This document shows, in pieces, positions 1 to 8,463 of a DNA stretch of 64,000 nucleotides; positions within the stretch are counted from its first letter, which is position 1; every line of letters begins with the position of its first letter. Origin of the DNA: HGM12587 sp964602445 (GTDB taxonomy: Bacteria > Bacillota > Clostridia > Lachnospirales > Lachnospiraceae); the NCBI GenBank assembly GCA_964602445.1, contig CAZRQV010000002.1, positions 167,717 through 231,716 on the forward strand, in the 5' to 3' direction. A program made the translations under genes and the position numbers. Below the pieces are notes generated by a model. That model was given only the letters and a program-made list of their open reading frames with translations, had not been told where the DNA came from and did no database searches.

Positions 1-2
1 AT

Positions 3-1229
3 TTTGCGTTTAACCTGTATACAGCAAAGCGGGTTAAGGGCAGAAGACTGGAAGCCGGACATGTGGCACAGGCAAACCTGATTGTACTGATTTCAGTGCT
101 GGTCTGTCTGCAGATTTTCAATAAAGAGCTTCCGATCTTTGCAAAAGATTTCTCAAGAGGTGTTCTTGTCATTTTCAGTATTTTAAATACGCTGGCAGGA
201 ATCCTGGTAAGAAATATTATCCGGTATATTTTATGGGAGATCCGCAAAAGCGGATTTAATATGAAGCACATTCTGCTGGTAGGATACAGCAGGGCGGCCG
301 AGGAATACATTGACCGTATCAAAGGAAATCCACAGTGGGGATATGAGGTGTGCGGAATTCTGGATGATAATGTACCGGCAGGTGAAGAATATAAAGGAAT
401 CAAGGTCATCGGGATCTGTGACGATCTGCAGTATATTCTTCCGGCCAATGAGCTGGATGAGATTGCGATCACGCTGGGACTGAATGAATATTCAAAACTG
501 GAGCATATTGTAGCAGAATGTGAAAAGTCCGGGGTTCATACCAAGTTTATCCCGGATTACAACAACATCATTCCTACAAGACCATATACCGAAGATCTGA
601 TGGGACTGCCGGTCATCAATATCCGGCATGTACCGCTGACCAATACATTTAATGCACTGGTGAAACGGACAGTAGATATCGGAGGTTCGATCTTTGCGAT
701 TCTGCTGTTTTCGCCGATCATGCTGATCACAGCAATTGCAGTCAAAACTACCTCGAAAGGGCCTTTGATCTACAAGCAGGAGCGTGTAGGGCTTCATAAT
801 CAGACGTTTCAGATGTACAAGTTCCGTTCCATGGAAGTACAGGATCCGAAACAGGAAAGAAAAGGCTGGACCGTGAAAAATGATCCCCGTGTCACTACCG
901 TTGGAAAGATCATTCGAAAGACCAGTATCGATGAACTTCCCCAGTTGTTCAATATACTGAAAGGGGATATGAGTCTGGTAGGTCCAAGACCGGAGCGGCC
1001 ATTTTTCGTGGAAAAATTCAGAGAAGAGATTCCAAGATATATGGTCAAACATCAAGTGCGGCCGGGACTGACCGGTTGGGCTCAGATCAATGGATACCGT
1101 GGAGATACTTCGATCAGAAAACGTATTGAGCACGATTTGTACTATATTGAGAACTGGACCCTGGGTCTGGATTTTAAGATTATATTTTTAACCTTTTTCA
1201 AAGGGTTTATTAACAAAAATGCGTATTAG
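3..1229 (+). CDS. Undecaprenyl-phosphate sugar phosphotransferase (priming glycosyltransferase), 5' end outside window
   Basis: Transfers a sugar-1-phosphate from a nucleotide sugar to undecaprenyl phosphate at the membrane, the first step of exopolysaccharide or wall-glycan repeat-unit synthesis. The frame is open from base 3, upstream of the first possible start (GTG at 63), so the gene begins outside the window and is partial. Counting from codon 63, there are membrane segments near residues 6-19 and 34-49, a nucleotide-binding-like middle domain beginning near HILLVGYS (about 69), and the bacterial sugar transferase domain from about 200 to the end. That domain has its own hydrophobic helix and the family motifs YKFRSM, SIDELPQL, LVGPRPERP and RPGLTGWAQ. 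The LCP and GT2 genes that follow fit a polysaccharide locus. The sugar it transfers (glucose, galactose or other) cannot be told from sequence alone. Confidence 0.9.
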   Translation, partial: FAFNLYTAKRVKGRRLEAGHVAQANLIVLISVLVCLQIFNKELPIFAKDFSRGVLVIFSILNTLAGILVRNIIRYILWEIRKSGFNMKHILLVGYSRAAEEYIDRIKGNPQWGYEVCGILDDNVPAGEEYKGIKVIGICDDLQYILPANELDEIAITLGLNEYSKLEHIVAECEKSGVHTKFIPDYNNIIPTRPYTEDLMGLPVINIRHVPLTNTFNALVKRTVDIGGSIFAILLFSPIMLITAIAVKTTSKGPLIYKQERVGLHNQTFQMYKFRSMEVQDPKQERKGWTVKNDPRVTTVGKIIRKTSIDELPQLFNILKGDMSLVGPRPERPFFVEKFREEIPRYMVKHQVRPGLTGWAQINGYRGDTSIRKRIEHDLYYIENWTLGLDFKIIFLTFFKGFINKNAY

Positions 1230-1249
1230 CAGTGAGAAAGGAATCAAAC

Positions 1250-2347
1250 ATGAGCAGAGAGTTAGATACCAAAGGAAAGAAAACCTCAGGACAGAAAACA
1301 GGTTCAAAGAAGAGAAGCAAAAAGAGAAAACGTGCGAAAATGATCACACTTGCAGTAGAAGCAGTGATCTTAGTGTTATTGCTGATCGGTTTATATGTAT
1401 TGAGCCGTACAGAACTTTTAAGCAAGGTTGCTTTCGAAGATAAAGTTGTAGAAGATTCTGTAAATGAACTGACCGAAGAAACTTTGGAAACGATGGAAAA
1501 ATATACCAATATCGCATTATTTGGTCTGGATACCAGACAGGCAGGTTCCCTTGGAAAAGGCAACAGAAGTGATACAATCATGATTGCAAGCATCAACAAC
1601 GAAACAAAAGACGTAAAACTGGTATCGGTATACCGTGATACGTATTTAAATCTTGCAAATGACAAATATAAAAAATGTAATGAAGCATATTCCGTAGGCG
1701 GTCCGGAACAGGCCATTGCCATGCTGAATATGAACCTTGATTTAAATATCAGTTATTATATGTCTGTAGACTTTTTGGCTGTTTCAGAAGTAGTAGATTT
1801 GATGGGCGGAATCGAAATCGACGTTGATGAATACGAAATCGAACATCTGAACAACTATACTGTAGAAACTTCAAAAGTTACAGGAAAAACAACAACAAAA
1901 TTAAAAACAACAGGTCTTCAGCTTTTGGACGGTGTACAGGCAACTTCTTACTGCCGTATCCGTTATACCAAAGGGGATGACTTTAAACGTACAGAAAGAC
2001 AGCGTGAAGTGTTAGAAACGATCGTAGCGAAAGCAAAGACATTAAGTCCGACGACATTAGACAGCATTGTAAAAGCAGTATTCCCAATGTGTGCAACCAA
2101 CATGACAGTGGATCAGCTTCTTGCGATCGCAGCAGATGGTTTATCTTATAATATTAAAGAAAATTCAGGTTTCCCATTTGACAAGGAAAGCGCAACCATT
2201 GGCAATGCTTCCTGTGTTGTTCCGGTAAATCTGGAAGAAAACGTAAAACAGCTTCATGAATTCCTGTTTGATAGTACAGATTATGCACCAACAGAAAAAG
2301 TAGTAGAGATCAGTGATAAGATCAAAAACACAACAGGTGTTTATTAA
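1250..2347 (+). CDS. LytR-CpsA-Psr (LCP) family wall-polymer ligase
   Basis: LCP proteins attach undecaprenyl-linked teichoic acid, capsule or other anionic glycans to peptidoglycan on the outer face of the membrane. The product has a Lys/Arg-rich N-terminal tail, one transmembrane helix at about residues 28-50, then an extracellular LCP domain with the conserved Arg/Asp motifs GNRSDTIM, SVYRDTYL, GGIEIDVDEYE and a C-terminal RTERQREVL. I chose ATG 1250 because AGAAAGGA lies 7 bases upstream; a GTG at 1232 in frame has no good ribosome site. It follows the priming sugar transferase by about 20 bases, so the two are probably co-transcribed and act on the same glycan. The family call is secure; which polymer it ligates is not known. 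Confidence 0.92.
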   Translation: MSRELDTKGKKTSGQKTGSKKRSKKRKRAKMITLAVEAVILVLLLIGLYVLSRTELLSKVAFEDKVVEDSVNELTEETLETMEKYTNIALFGLDTRQAGSLGKGNRSDTIMIASINNETKDVKLVSVYRDTYLNLANDKYKKCNEAYSVGGPEQAIAMLNMNLDLNISYYMSVDFLAVSEVVDLMGGIEIDVDEYEIEHLNNYTVETSKVTGKTTTKLKTTGLQLLDGVQATSYCRIRYTKGDDFKRTERQREVLETIVAKAKTLSPTTLDSIVKAVFPMCATNMTVDQLLAIAADGLSYNIKENSGFPFDKESATIGNASCVVPVNLEENVKQLHEFLFDSTDYAPTEKVVEISDKIKNTTGVY

Positions 2348-2361
2348 AATCAACAGAAAGA

Positions 2362-2395
2362 ACAATGAGCGAGGAAATCTATCCTCGCTCATTGT
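2362..2395 (+). terminator. Strong hairpin between LCP and GT2 genes
   Basis: A 14-bp perfect stem (arms 2362-2375 and 2382-2395, 6-nt loop) sits between the LCP stop and the GT2 start. No U-run follows, so it may be an RNA-stabilising or partial-termination hairpin and not a full intrinsic terminator. Confidence 0.5.
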
Positions 2396-2407
2396 GCAGT
2401 CAAGAAT

Positions 2408-3355
2408 ATGATGAAAAATAGAGAAAAAAGAATTGATGCAGTGATTCCGGTGTATCGTCCGGGAGAAGAATTTTTTGAACTTTTGAAACGTCTGAACACA
2501 CAGCGCTGTCCGATCCACAAGATCATTTTGATGAATACGGGAGACGCACCGTGGAAAGAAAAGATAGAACAGCAGTATCCGAACTGTGAAGTACATTTAC
2601 TGACTAAACCGGAATTTGACCATGGAGGAACCCGACATCTGGCAACAACATTTTCCGATGCAGAGTATCTGCTGTTTATGACCCAGGATGCCATGCCGGA
2701 GGATGATCAGCTGACCGAAAATCTGCTGAAAACTTTTGAAAAAGATGAAAAGATCAAAGCCGTTTACGGGCGTCAGCTTCCCAATGCGGACTGCAGGGAA
2801 ATCGAGCGTTATACGCGAAGTTTTAATTATCCGGAACAATCCTGTGTAAAATCAAAAGAAGATCTGCAGCGATTGGGGATCAAAACCTTTTTCTGCTCCA
2901 ATGTGTGTGCCATGTATGAAAAAGAAGCCTATGACAGAAAAGGCGGATTTATCCGAAGAACAATCTTCAATGAAGATATGATCTATGCAGGAGGTCTGAT
3001 CAAAAGCGGTTATAAGATTGGGTATGCAGCGGATGCAAGAGTGATTCATTCCCATAATTACAGTGCCAAAGAGCAGTTCCACAGAAATTTTGATCTGGCA
3101 GTTTCCCAGGTGGATCATCCGGAAATATTTGCAGGAATCCGTTCGGAAAAAGAAGGGGTACGGCTGGTAATCAATACTGCAGTACATTTATGCAGGAAAA
3201 AAAAGCCGTGGCTGCTGTTTCCGCTGGTCACAACCAGTGCGGGAAAGATTCTTGGATATAAGTTAGGACAGAATTATCGTAGACTTTCTAAGCATTTCAT
3301 ATTAAAATGTACCATGAATCAGGCGTATTGGAGGAATGAAAATGAAAAAGACTAA
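2408..3355 (+). CDS. Family 2 glycosyltransferase (rhamnosyltransferase-like)
   Basis: A cytoplasmic or membrane-associated sugar transferase, probably adding a residue to the glycan made by the locus. The N-terminus carries the GT2 start VIPVYRPG with the nucleotide-sugar fold, then FDHGGTRHLA, and MTQDAMPEDD near residue 95 in the place of the metal-binding DXD region. The later NEDMIYAGGLIKSGYKIGY stretch is typical of GT-A rhamnosyltransferase-like proteins. There are no obvious membrane helices. Length (about 315 aa) is normal for a single-domain GT2. The start has two adjacent ATGs (2408 and 2411) and only a weak ribosome site. The stop overlaps the start of the next gene, so the two are probably translationally coupled. 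Donor and acceptor cannot be assigned. Confidence 0.85.
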   Translation: MMKNREKRIDAVIPVYRPGEEFFELLKRLNTQRCPIHKIILMNTGDAPWKEKIEQQYPNCEVHLLTKPEFDHGGTRHLATTFSDAEYLLFMTQDAMPEDDQLTENLLKTFEKDEKIKAVYGRQLPNADCREIERYTRSFNYPEQSCVKSKEDLQRLGIKTFFCSNVCAMYEKEAYDRKGGFIRRTIFNEDMIYAGGLIKSGYKIGYAADARVIHSHNYSAKEQFHRNFDLAVSQVDHPEIFAGIRSEKEGVRLVINTAVHLCRKKKPWLLFPLVTTSAGKILGYKLGQNYRRLSKHFILKCTMNQAYWRNENEKD

Positions 3356-4184
3356 AATGCTGGCTTTACTCCTTGTCATAAGCATGGGGATATCCGGATG
3401 CGGCGGAAAGTCGGATTCGGGAGAACGGCAGCAAGCCTTAAAAGAGCAGGGGATGGAGCTTCAGATGGCAGGAAATTACAGAGAAGCCATTGAAAAGTAT
3501 GAAAAAGCACTGTCACTGGCCGACATGGAAGCAGGGGCAGAGGAGATTGATCTGGCATACTACAAAGCATCAGCTCAATATCAGAGCGGTGATCTGACCG
3601 CAGCCATTGATACGTATTCTGCAATTCTGGCACTGGAAAGATCAGAAGAATCTTATCTTGGCAGAGGAATGCTTTATCTGGCAGCAGGTGAAACAGAGAA
3701 AGCGCAAGCGGATCTGCAAAAAGCACTGGAACAAACCAAAGATCTGCTGGTAAAAGGAATCATCTACAGCGTAACCGATGAAACGGTAAAAGCGAAAGAG
3801 TGCTTTGAAAAAGCATATGAGGACGGAGATTCCAGAGGGCTGTTTTATCTTGCGAATATTTATGAAAAAGCAGGAGATGAAGAATATGCCATGATTCTTT
3901 TAGAAAAATACATTAACAGCGGAACCGCAGGAGCAGAAGGCTATCTGAGTGTGGCAAAAAAATATTTTGACACCGGAGCCTATGAGGATGCACTGGAGCA
4001 GGTTCAGGCAGGGATTGCTTTGGGCGATTCGGGCGTTATGAAAAATCTTCTGCAGGAAGAAATCGCCTGTTATGAAAAGCTGGGGAATTTTGCCGGCGCA
4101 AAAGAAAAGGCAGAAAACTATCTGGAACTTTATCCGGATGATACAATGATACAGAGAGAATATGAATTTTTAAAATCAAGATAA
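3342..4184 (+). CDS. TPR-repeat lipoprotein
   Basis: A surface-anchored lipoprotein made largely of tetratricopeptide repeats, likely a scaffold for protein-protein contacts in envelope assembly. The first 20 residues form a lipoprotein signal (KK, hydrophobic core, then SGCGG with the lipid-modified Cys). After it come repeated helical pairs rich in A-x-x-x-Y/G patterns, for example near residues 32-50, 68-100, 110-135 and 160-245. ATG 3342 is preferred over ATG 3336 because GGAGG at 3330-3334 is 7 bases from the former and only 1 from the latter. It overlaps the end of the GT2 gene by 14 bases and lies 15 bases before pyrF, so glycan and pyrimidine genes may share a transcript. The specific role is not recognised. 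Confidence 0.8.
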   Translation: MKKTKMLALLLVISMGISGCGGKSDSGERQQALKEQGMELQMAGNYREAIEKYEKALSLADMEAGAEEIDLAYYKASAQYQSGDLTAAIDTYSAILALERSEESYLGRGMLYLAAGETEKAQADLQKALEQTKDLLVKGIIYSVTDETVKAKECFEKAYEDGDSRGLFYLANIYEKAGDEEYAMILLEKYINSGTAGAEGYLSVAKKYFDTGAYEDALEQVQAGIALGDSGVMKNLLQEEIACYEKLGNFAGAKEKAENYLELYPDDTMIQREYEFLKSR

Positions 4185-4199
4185 AAGGAGATTAAGATT

Positions 4200-5129
4200 A
4201 TGATCAACAAACTGGTAGAAAAAATCACAAAAACACATGCACCGATCGTGGTAGGACTGGATCCAATGTTAAATTATGTACCGGAGCATGTACAGAAAGC
4301 CGCTTATGCACAGTATGGCGAAACTCTGGAAGGTGCTGCAGAAGCAATCTGGCAGTTCAATAAAGAGATCATTGATAAAACCTATGATCTGATTCCGGCA
4401 GTAAAACCACAGATCGCAATGTATGAGCAGTTTGGAATTCCTGGAATGATCGCTTATGAAAAAACAGTCAGCTATGCACAGGAAAAAGATCTGGTAGTGA
4501 TCGGGGATATCAAACGTGGTGATATCGGCTCTACTTCAGCTGCTTATGCCGTAGGACATCTGGGCAAAGTACAGGTAGGAAGCCACAGCTACAGCGGATT
4601 CCATGAAGATTTTGCAACTGTAAATCCATATCTTGGTTCTGATGGTATCAAACCATTTATCGATGTATGTAAAGAAGAAAAGAAAGGATTATTTATCCTT
4701 GTAAAAACATCTAACCCATCTTCCGGAGAATTTCAGGATCAGCTCATCGACGGAAAACCGCTGTATGAATTAGTCGGTGAAAAAGTTGCTGCATGGGGAG
4801 AAGAACATATGGGAGACCAGTACAGCTATATCGGAGCTGTTGTAGGAGCAACTTATCCGGAAATGGGAAAAGTACTTCGTAAAGTAATGCCGAAATCCTT
4901 TATTCTGGTACCGGGCTACGGTGCACAGGGCGGAAAAGGAAAAGATCTGGTTCATTTCTTTGATGAAAACGGACTGGGTGCAATCGTAAACTCTTCTCGT
5001 GGTATTATTGCAGCTTACAAACAGGAAGCTTATGCAAAATTCGGTGCAGAAAACTTCGGTGATGCATCCAGAGCAGCAGTAGAAGCAATGATCGCAGATA
5101 TTGACGGTGCATTACAGAACGCAAAATAG
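4200..5129 (+). CDS. pyrF: Orotidine 5'-phosphate decarboxylase
   Basis: Catalyses the last step of UMP synthesis, decarboxylation of OMP, in the cytoplasm. The product is 309 aa, the longer bacterial type. It opens with VVGLDPMLNYVP and carries the catalytic Lys/Asp motif as VVIGDIKRGDIGSTSAAY near residue 100. The C-terminal phosphate-binding region has VPGYGAQGGKG and an Arg in NSSRGI. The ATG at 4200 has AAAGGAGAT just upstream. It is the first gene of a tight pyrF-pyrK-pyrD-orf-pyrE cluster; 7 bases separate its stop from the pyrK ATG at 5137 and 10 from the ATG I prefer at 5140. I see no PyrR-type attenuator in the short 15-base gap upstream, so expression may depend on the glycan operon promoter or one within it. 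Confidence 0.96.
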   Translation: MINKLVEKITKTHAPIVVGLDPMLNYVPEHVQKAAYAQYGETLEGAAEAIWQFNKEIIDKTYDLIPAVKPQIAMYEQFGIPGMIAYEKTVSYAQEKDLVVIGDIKRGDIGSTSAAYAVGHLGKVQVGSHSYSGFHEDFATVNPYLGSDGIKPFIDVCKEEKKGLFILVKTSNPSSGEFQDQLIDGKPLYELVGEKVAAWGEEHMGDQYSYIGAVVGATYPEMGKVLRKVMPKSFILVPGYGAQGGKGKDLVHFFDENGLGAIVNSSRGIIAAYKQEAYAKFGAENFGDASRAAVEAMIADIDGALQNAK

Positions 5130-5139
5130 GAGAGATATG

Positions 5140-5925
5140 ATGGCAGAGAACAGAAAAAAAGAAAATGCAGTGGTACTCTCTCAGGAGATGCTTGCAGAAG
5201 GAATTTTCAGTATGTGGCTTCGCACAGAAGCTGCCAAAACTGCAAAACCGGGACAGTTTATTTCGATGTATACCAATGACGGATCCAAACTGCTTCCAAG
5301 ACCGATCAGTATTTGTGAGATCGATGGTGAAAACAGTGCTTTGAGAGTGGTTTACCGTGTGACAGGAGAACATGCCGGCACAAAACAGTTTTCAGAAGCA
5401 AAAGCAGGGGATACGATTCCGGTAATCGGACCTTTGGGAAATGGATTCCCATTAGAAAAAGGGGAAGGGAAGAAAGCCTTTTTAATGGGCGGCGGTATCG
5501 GTGTTCCTCCGATCTTAGAACTGGCAAAACAGTTGAATGCAGAAAAACAGATTCTGGCAGGATATCGTGACAGTCATACATTTTTAAGTACACAGTTTGA
5601 AGAAAACGGTACGCTCTACATTTCGACAGAGGACGGAAGTGTAGGAACGAAAGGAAACGTCATGGATGCCATTCGGGAAAACGGTCTGGATGCAGAAATC
5701 ATCTATGCCTGCGGTCCCACACCAATGCTTCGTGCCATCAAAGCCTATGCAGAAGAACATGGAATTGAATGTTACATTTCACTGGAAGAACGTATGGCAT
5801 GCGGAATCGGTGCCTGCCTTGCCTGTGTATGTAAATCAAAAGAAAAAGATCATCATACCAATGTAAACAACAAACGGATCTGTAAAGACGGGCCGGTCTT
5901 CTTATCTACGGAGGTGGAAATCTAA
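5140..5925 (+). CDS. pyrK: Dihydroorotate dehydrogenase electron-transfer subunit
   Basis: PyrK passes electrons from dihydroorotate, via PyrD, to NAD+ using FAD and a [2Fe-2S] cluster. The sequence shows the FAD-binding PRPISIC motif near residue 50, an NAD-binding stretch MGGGIGVPPILELAK near 115, and a C-terminal cysteine set (C221, C226, C229 or C231, and C248) in the MACGIGACLACVC and RICKDGP segments that would hold the cluster. ATG 5137 and ATG 5140 are both possible; AGGAG at 5128-5132 is better spaced for 5140. The stop overlaps the pyrD start by one base (TAATG), matching the obligate PyrK-PyrDB heterotetramer. Family and role are clear. Confidence 0.95.
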   Translation: MAENRKKENAVVLSQEMLAEGIFSMWLRTEAAKTAKPGQFISMYTNDGSKLLPRPISICEIDGENSALRVVYRVTGEHAGTKQFSEAKAGDTIPVIGPLGNGFPLEKGEGKKAFLMGGGIGVPPILELAKQLNAEKQILAGYRDSHTFLSTQFEENGTLYISTEDGSVGTKGNVMDAIRENGLDAEIIYACGPTPMLRAIKAYAEEHGIECYISLEERMACGIGACLACVCKSKEKDHHTNVNNKRICKDGPVFLSTEVEI

Positions 5926-6827
5926 TGAACATGAGTGTAAATATTGCAGGAGTAGAATGGAAAAATCCTGTGACAGTTGCATCCGGAACTTTCGGTTCCG
6001 GTGCGGAATTTTCAGAATTCGTAGACTTAAACCGCTTAGGTGCAGTAACGACCAAAGGGGTTGCCAATCTTCCTTGGGCAGGCAATCCAACACCGCGTGT
6101 TGCAGAAACTTATGGCGGTATGATGAATGCCGTAGGACTTCAGAATCCGGGGATTGATCTGTTCTGCGAAAGAGATATTCCATTTTTAAAAAATTATGAT
6201 ACAAAGATCATTGTCAATGTTTGCGGAAAATCCACTGAAGATTACTGTGATGTGGTGGAACGACTTGCAGAGGAAGATGTGGATATGCTGGAAATCAACA
6301 TCTCCTGCCCAAATGTAAAAGAAGGCGGGATTGCGTTCGGACAGAATCCAAAAGCTGCGGAAGAAATTACAAAAGCAGTGAAAAAATATGCAAAACAGCC
6401 AGTGATCATGAAACTTAGTCCAAATGTAACAGATATTACGGAAATGGCAAGAGCGGTAGAAGCCGGCGGAGCAGATGCCGTGTCTCTGATCAATACATTG
6501 ACTGGTATGAAGATCGACATTAACCGCAGACAGTTTGTGATCGCAAATAAAACCGGCGGTGTTTCCGGTCCGGCCATTCATCCAATCGCAGTACGTATGG
6601 TATATCAGGTAGCCAACGCCATTGCACTTCCGATCATCGGCATGGGCGGAATCGCCAGTGCAGAAGATGCCATTGAAATGATCCTTGCAGGAGCAAGTGC
6701 AGTATCTGTAGGTACAGCGAATTTCTATCAGCCGGCGATCACGATGGAAATCGTAGACGGAATCGAAGCTTATATGAAAAAATATGGTTTCGAATCGGTT
6801 GCTGATATGGTAGGAATCGTAAAATAA
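5925..6827 (+). CDS. pyrD: Dihydroorotate dehydrogenase, class 1B catalytic subunit
   Basis: Oxidises dihydroorotate to orotate with FMN and hands electrons to PyrK. It is 300 aa. The catalytic base is Cys128 in NISCPNVKEGG, typical of class 1 enzymes (membrane class 2 enzymes use Ser). The FMN/substrate residues sit in VASGTFGSG near 18-26, KLSPNVTDI, and IGMGGIASAEDA. There is no membrane helix. It starts inside the pyrK stop codon, so translation is coupled. Together with PyrK this is the NAD+-dependent enzyme common in Gram-positive bacteria. Confidence 0.96.
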   Translation: MNMSVNIAGVEWKNPVTVASGTFGSGAEFSEFVDLNRLGAVTTKGVANLPWAGNPTPRVAETYGGMMNAVGLQNPGIDLFCERDIPFLKNYDTKIIVNVCGKSTEDYCDVVERLAEEDVDMLEINISCPNVKEGGIAFGQNPKAAEEITKAVKKYAKQPVIMKLSPNVTDITEMARAVEAGGADAVSLINTLTGMKIDINRRQFVIANKTGGVSGPAIHPIAVRMVYQVANAIALPIIGMGGIASAEDAIEMILAGASAVSVGTANFYQPAITMEIVDGIEAYMKKYGFESVADMVGIVK

Positions 6828-6857
6828 AAGTGTATATTAGAAAAGGAGAAACAAGCC

Positions 6858-7133
6858 ATGTATGAAAGAAGAAATTATTTAAAAAGAGCATTTTATCATT
6901 TAATGAAGATCGAGATGAAGATCAACAAAGCACTGGCATTTGAAGGATATCATGAAGCAAATGCAGAACTGGCAAGAATGTTTGCAGAAGGTGAAGTATT
7001 TGAAAGCAGTGTGATTTATGTAGAAGATGGAATGTTATGTATTACCATGGATTTCCTCAGATTAAGCAGAAAAGAACAGGATGCACTGATCAAGTTTTAT
7101 ACACAGGAACTGGAAGAAACAGAAGCAGAATAA
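6858..7133 (+). CDS. Small conserved-looking protein in the pyr operon, unknown function
   Basis: A 91-aa product that I do not recognise. It is hydrophilic, without signal or membrane segment, and looks mainly helical: an N-terminal YERRNYLKRAFYHLMKIEMK helix, a central AELARMFAEGEVFESS stretch and an acidic ELEETEAE end. A good AAAAGGAG site precedes the ATG. It sits between pyrD and pyrE with short gaps (30 and 26 bases), so it is translated from the pyrimidine operon, and its codon use matches its neighbours. It could be an operon-linked regulator or an unrelated passenger; nothing in the sequence decides. Confidence 0.7.
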   Translation: MYERRNYLKRAFYHLMKIEMKINKALAFEGYHEANAELARMFAEGEVFESSVIYVEDGMLCITMDFLRLSRKEQDALIKFYTQELEETEAE

Positions 7134-7159
7134 AAATGGCATAAAGGAGATTATGAAAT

Positions 7160-7840
7160 ATGGAACAGTATAAACAGGAGTTTATCTACTTTATGGTGGA
7201 AAGCAAAGTACTGAAATTTGGAGAATTTACATTAAAGAGCGGAAGAAAATCTCCGTTTTTTATGAATGCAGGCGGTTATGTGACCGGTTCCCAGCTTCGT
7301 AAACTGGGAGAATATTATGCAAAAGCAATCCATGATAAATACGGTGATGATTTCGACGTATTATTTGGACCGGCTTATAAGGGAATCCCTCTGGCAGTGG
7401 TAACTGCAATGGCTTACAGTGATCTGTATGGAAAAGAAGTACGTTATTGCTCAGACCGTAAAGAAGAAAAAGACCACGGCGCAGATAAAGGAAGCTTCCT
7501 TGGAAGCAAACTGCAGGACGGCGACAGAGTGATCATGATCGAAGACGTAACAACTTCCGGAAAATCCATGGAAGAAACCGTTCCAAAGGTTCGTAATGCA
7601 GCCAATGTAGAAATCGTAGGTCTGATGGTTTCCTTAAACCGTATGGAAGTAGGAAAAGGCGGAGAAAAATGTGCGCTGGATGAGGTAAAAGATCTGTATG
7701 GATTTGAAACTGCTTCCATCGTAGACATGAATGAAGTTGTAGAATGCCTGTACAATAAAGAAGTAAACGGAGAAGTGCTGATCGATGACGCATTAAAAGC
7801 AGCCATTGATGCATATTATGAACAGTACGGTGCAAAATAG
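7160..7840 (+). CDS. pyrE: Orotate phosphoribosyltransferase
   Basis: Joins orotate and PRPP to give OMP, the substrate of PyrF. It is 226 aa. The PRPP-binding motif is VIMIEDVTTSGKSMEE near residues 117-132, the flexible catalytic loop is RKEEKDHGADKG near 97-108, and the N-terminus has FTLKSGRKSPFFMNAG, the usual OPRTase substrate region. AAAGGAG lies upstream of ATG 7160. With pyrF, pyrK and pyrD this gives the last three steps of UMP synthesis in one cluster; carAB, pyrB and pyrC are not in the window. Confidence 0.96.
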   Translation: MEQYKQEFIYFMVESKVLKFGEFTLKSGRKSPFFMNAGGYVTGSQLRKLGEYYAKAIHDKYGDDFDVLFGPAYKGIPLAVVTAMAYSDLYGKEVRYCSDRKEEKDHGADKGSFLGSKLQDGDRVIMIEDVTTSGKSMEETVPKVRNAANVEIVGLMVSLNRMEVGKGGEKCALDEVKDLYGFETASIVDMNEVVECLYNKEVNGEVLIDDALKAAIDAYYEQYGAK

Positions 7841-7852
7841 GAGGTTCTTTTG

Positions 7853-8005
7853 ATGAACGAAAAATTATATAAAACTGTAAGCGTATCAGGAGCAGGCAAC
7901 ATCGTCCTCGGCGTGATCTCAATCGTAACAGGTGTGGTCAGCGGAGTGTTACTTATTGTCAGCGGAGCAAGACTTTTGAAAAAAAGATCTGATATTACAT
8001 TTTAA
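7853..8005 (+). CDS. Small single-pass membrane protein (50 aa), unknown function
   Basis: A 50-aa reading frame starting at ATG 7853 behind the site AGGAGG (7839-7844). It begins 12 bases after the pyrE stop and ends 2 bases before the next gene, so it fits the operon exactly. The product has a short polar start, then a long Gly/Val/Ile-rich stretch at about residues 13-42 with several G-x-x-x-G/S spacings, and a basic LLKKRS tail that would sit in the cytoplasm. The spacing of Gly/Ser residues is typical of helices that pack against other helices. No family recognised. Confidence 0.7.
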   Translation: MNEKLYKTVSVSGAGNIVLGVISIVTGVVSGVLLIVSGARLLKKRSDITF

Positions 8006-8007
8006 TA

Positions 8008-8463
8008 ATGAAAAAGCGTGATAAAAAAGAAAAATCTGCAGCATGGTTAGGCAGAGTTCTGTTTGGATTCTATCTGGCAGGACTCTGCTATTTCCTATTT
8101 TTTGCAGAAAATTATGGAAGAACAGGACAGGAAATCTATCGGTACAATCTGGTACCGTTGAAAGAAATAGAGCGATTTTGGAAATATCGCAGAGAACTTG
8201 GGATTCATTCCTTTTATAATCTGGTCGGTAATGTACTTATTTTTATACCGGCAGGTTTTTTTATACCAATCTTATGGAAAAATAAAAGAGGATTTTTGTT
8301 TACCGTATGTATTGCATTTGAAATGAGTCTTTTAGTGGAATTGATACAGCTGATCACCCGGGTAGGAAGTTTTGATGTGGACGACCTGCTTTTAAACACT
8401 TTGGGAGCCATTGTGGGGTATCTGCTGTTAAAAGTGTACGAAAAATGGAGGCGGCATGGCTAG
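8008..8463 (+). CDS. VanZ-like family membrane protein
   Basis: A 151-aa polytopic membrane protein of the VanZ family, named after the accessory teicoplanin-resistance protein of vanA clusters; most members have no proven function. Visible features are a basic start, a first helix at about 14-30, the typical YNLVGNVLIFIPAGFF segment near 72-87, a helix near 94-114 containing VELIQLITRVGSFDVDD, and a last helix ending LLLNTLGAIVGYLLL. The Asp-rich FDVDDLLLN motif is a hallmark. It has no van neighbours, so resistance should not be inferred. Its stop overlaps the next gene by 8 bases. Confidence 0.85.
   Translation: MKKRDKKEKSAAWLGRVLFGFYLAGLCYFLFFAENYGRTGQEIYRYNLVPLKEIERFWKYRRELGIHSFYNLVGNVLIFIPAGFFIPILWKNKRGFLFTVCIAFEMSLLVELIQLITRVGSFDVDDLLLNTLGAIVGYLLLKVYEKWRRHG

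Noticed and set aside
492..1133. 213-codon minus-strand frame opposite the sugar transferase
   Set aside because: Complete overlap with a clear family protein on the other strand; a shadow frame. The same holds for long opposite frames at 28927-29547 and 45650-46315.
8008..8463. Glycopeptide resistance gene (vanZ)
   Set aside because: Only the family fold is shared; no van operon genes are close, and most family members have no link to resistance.
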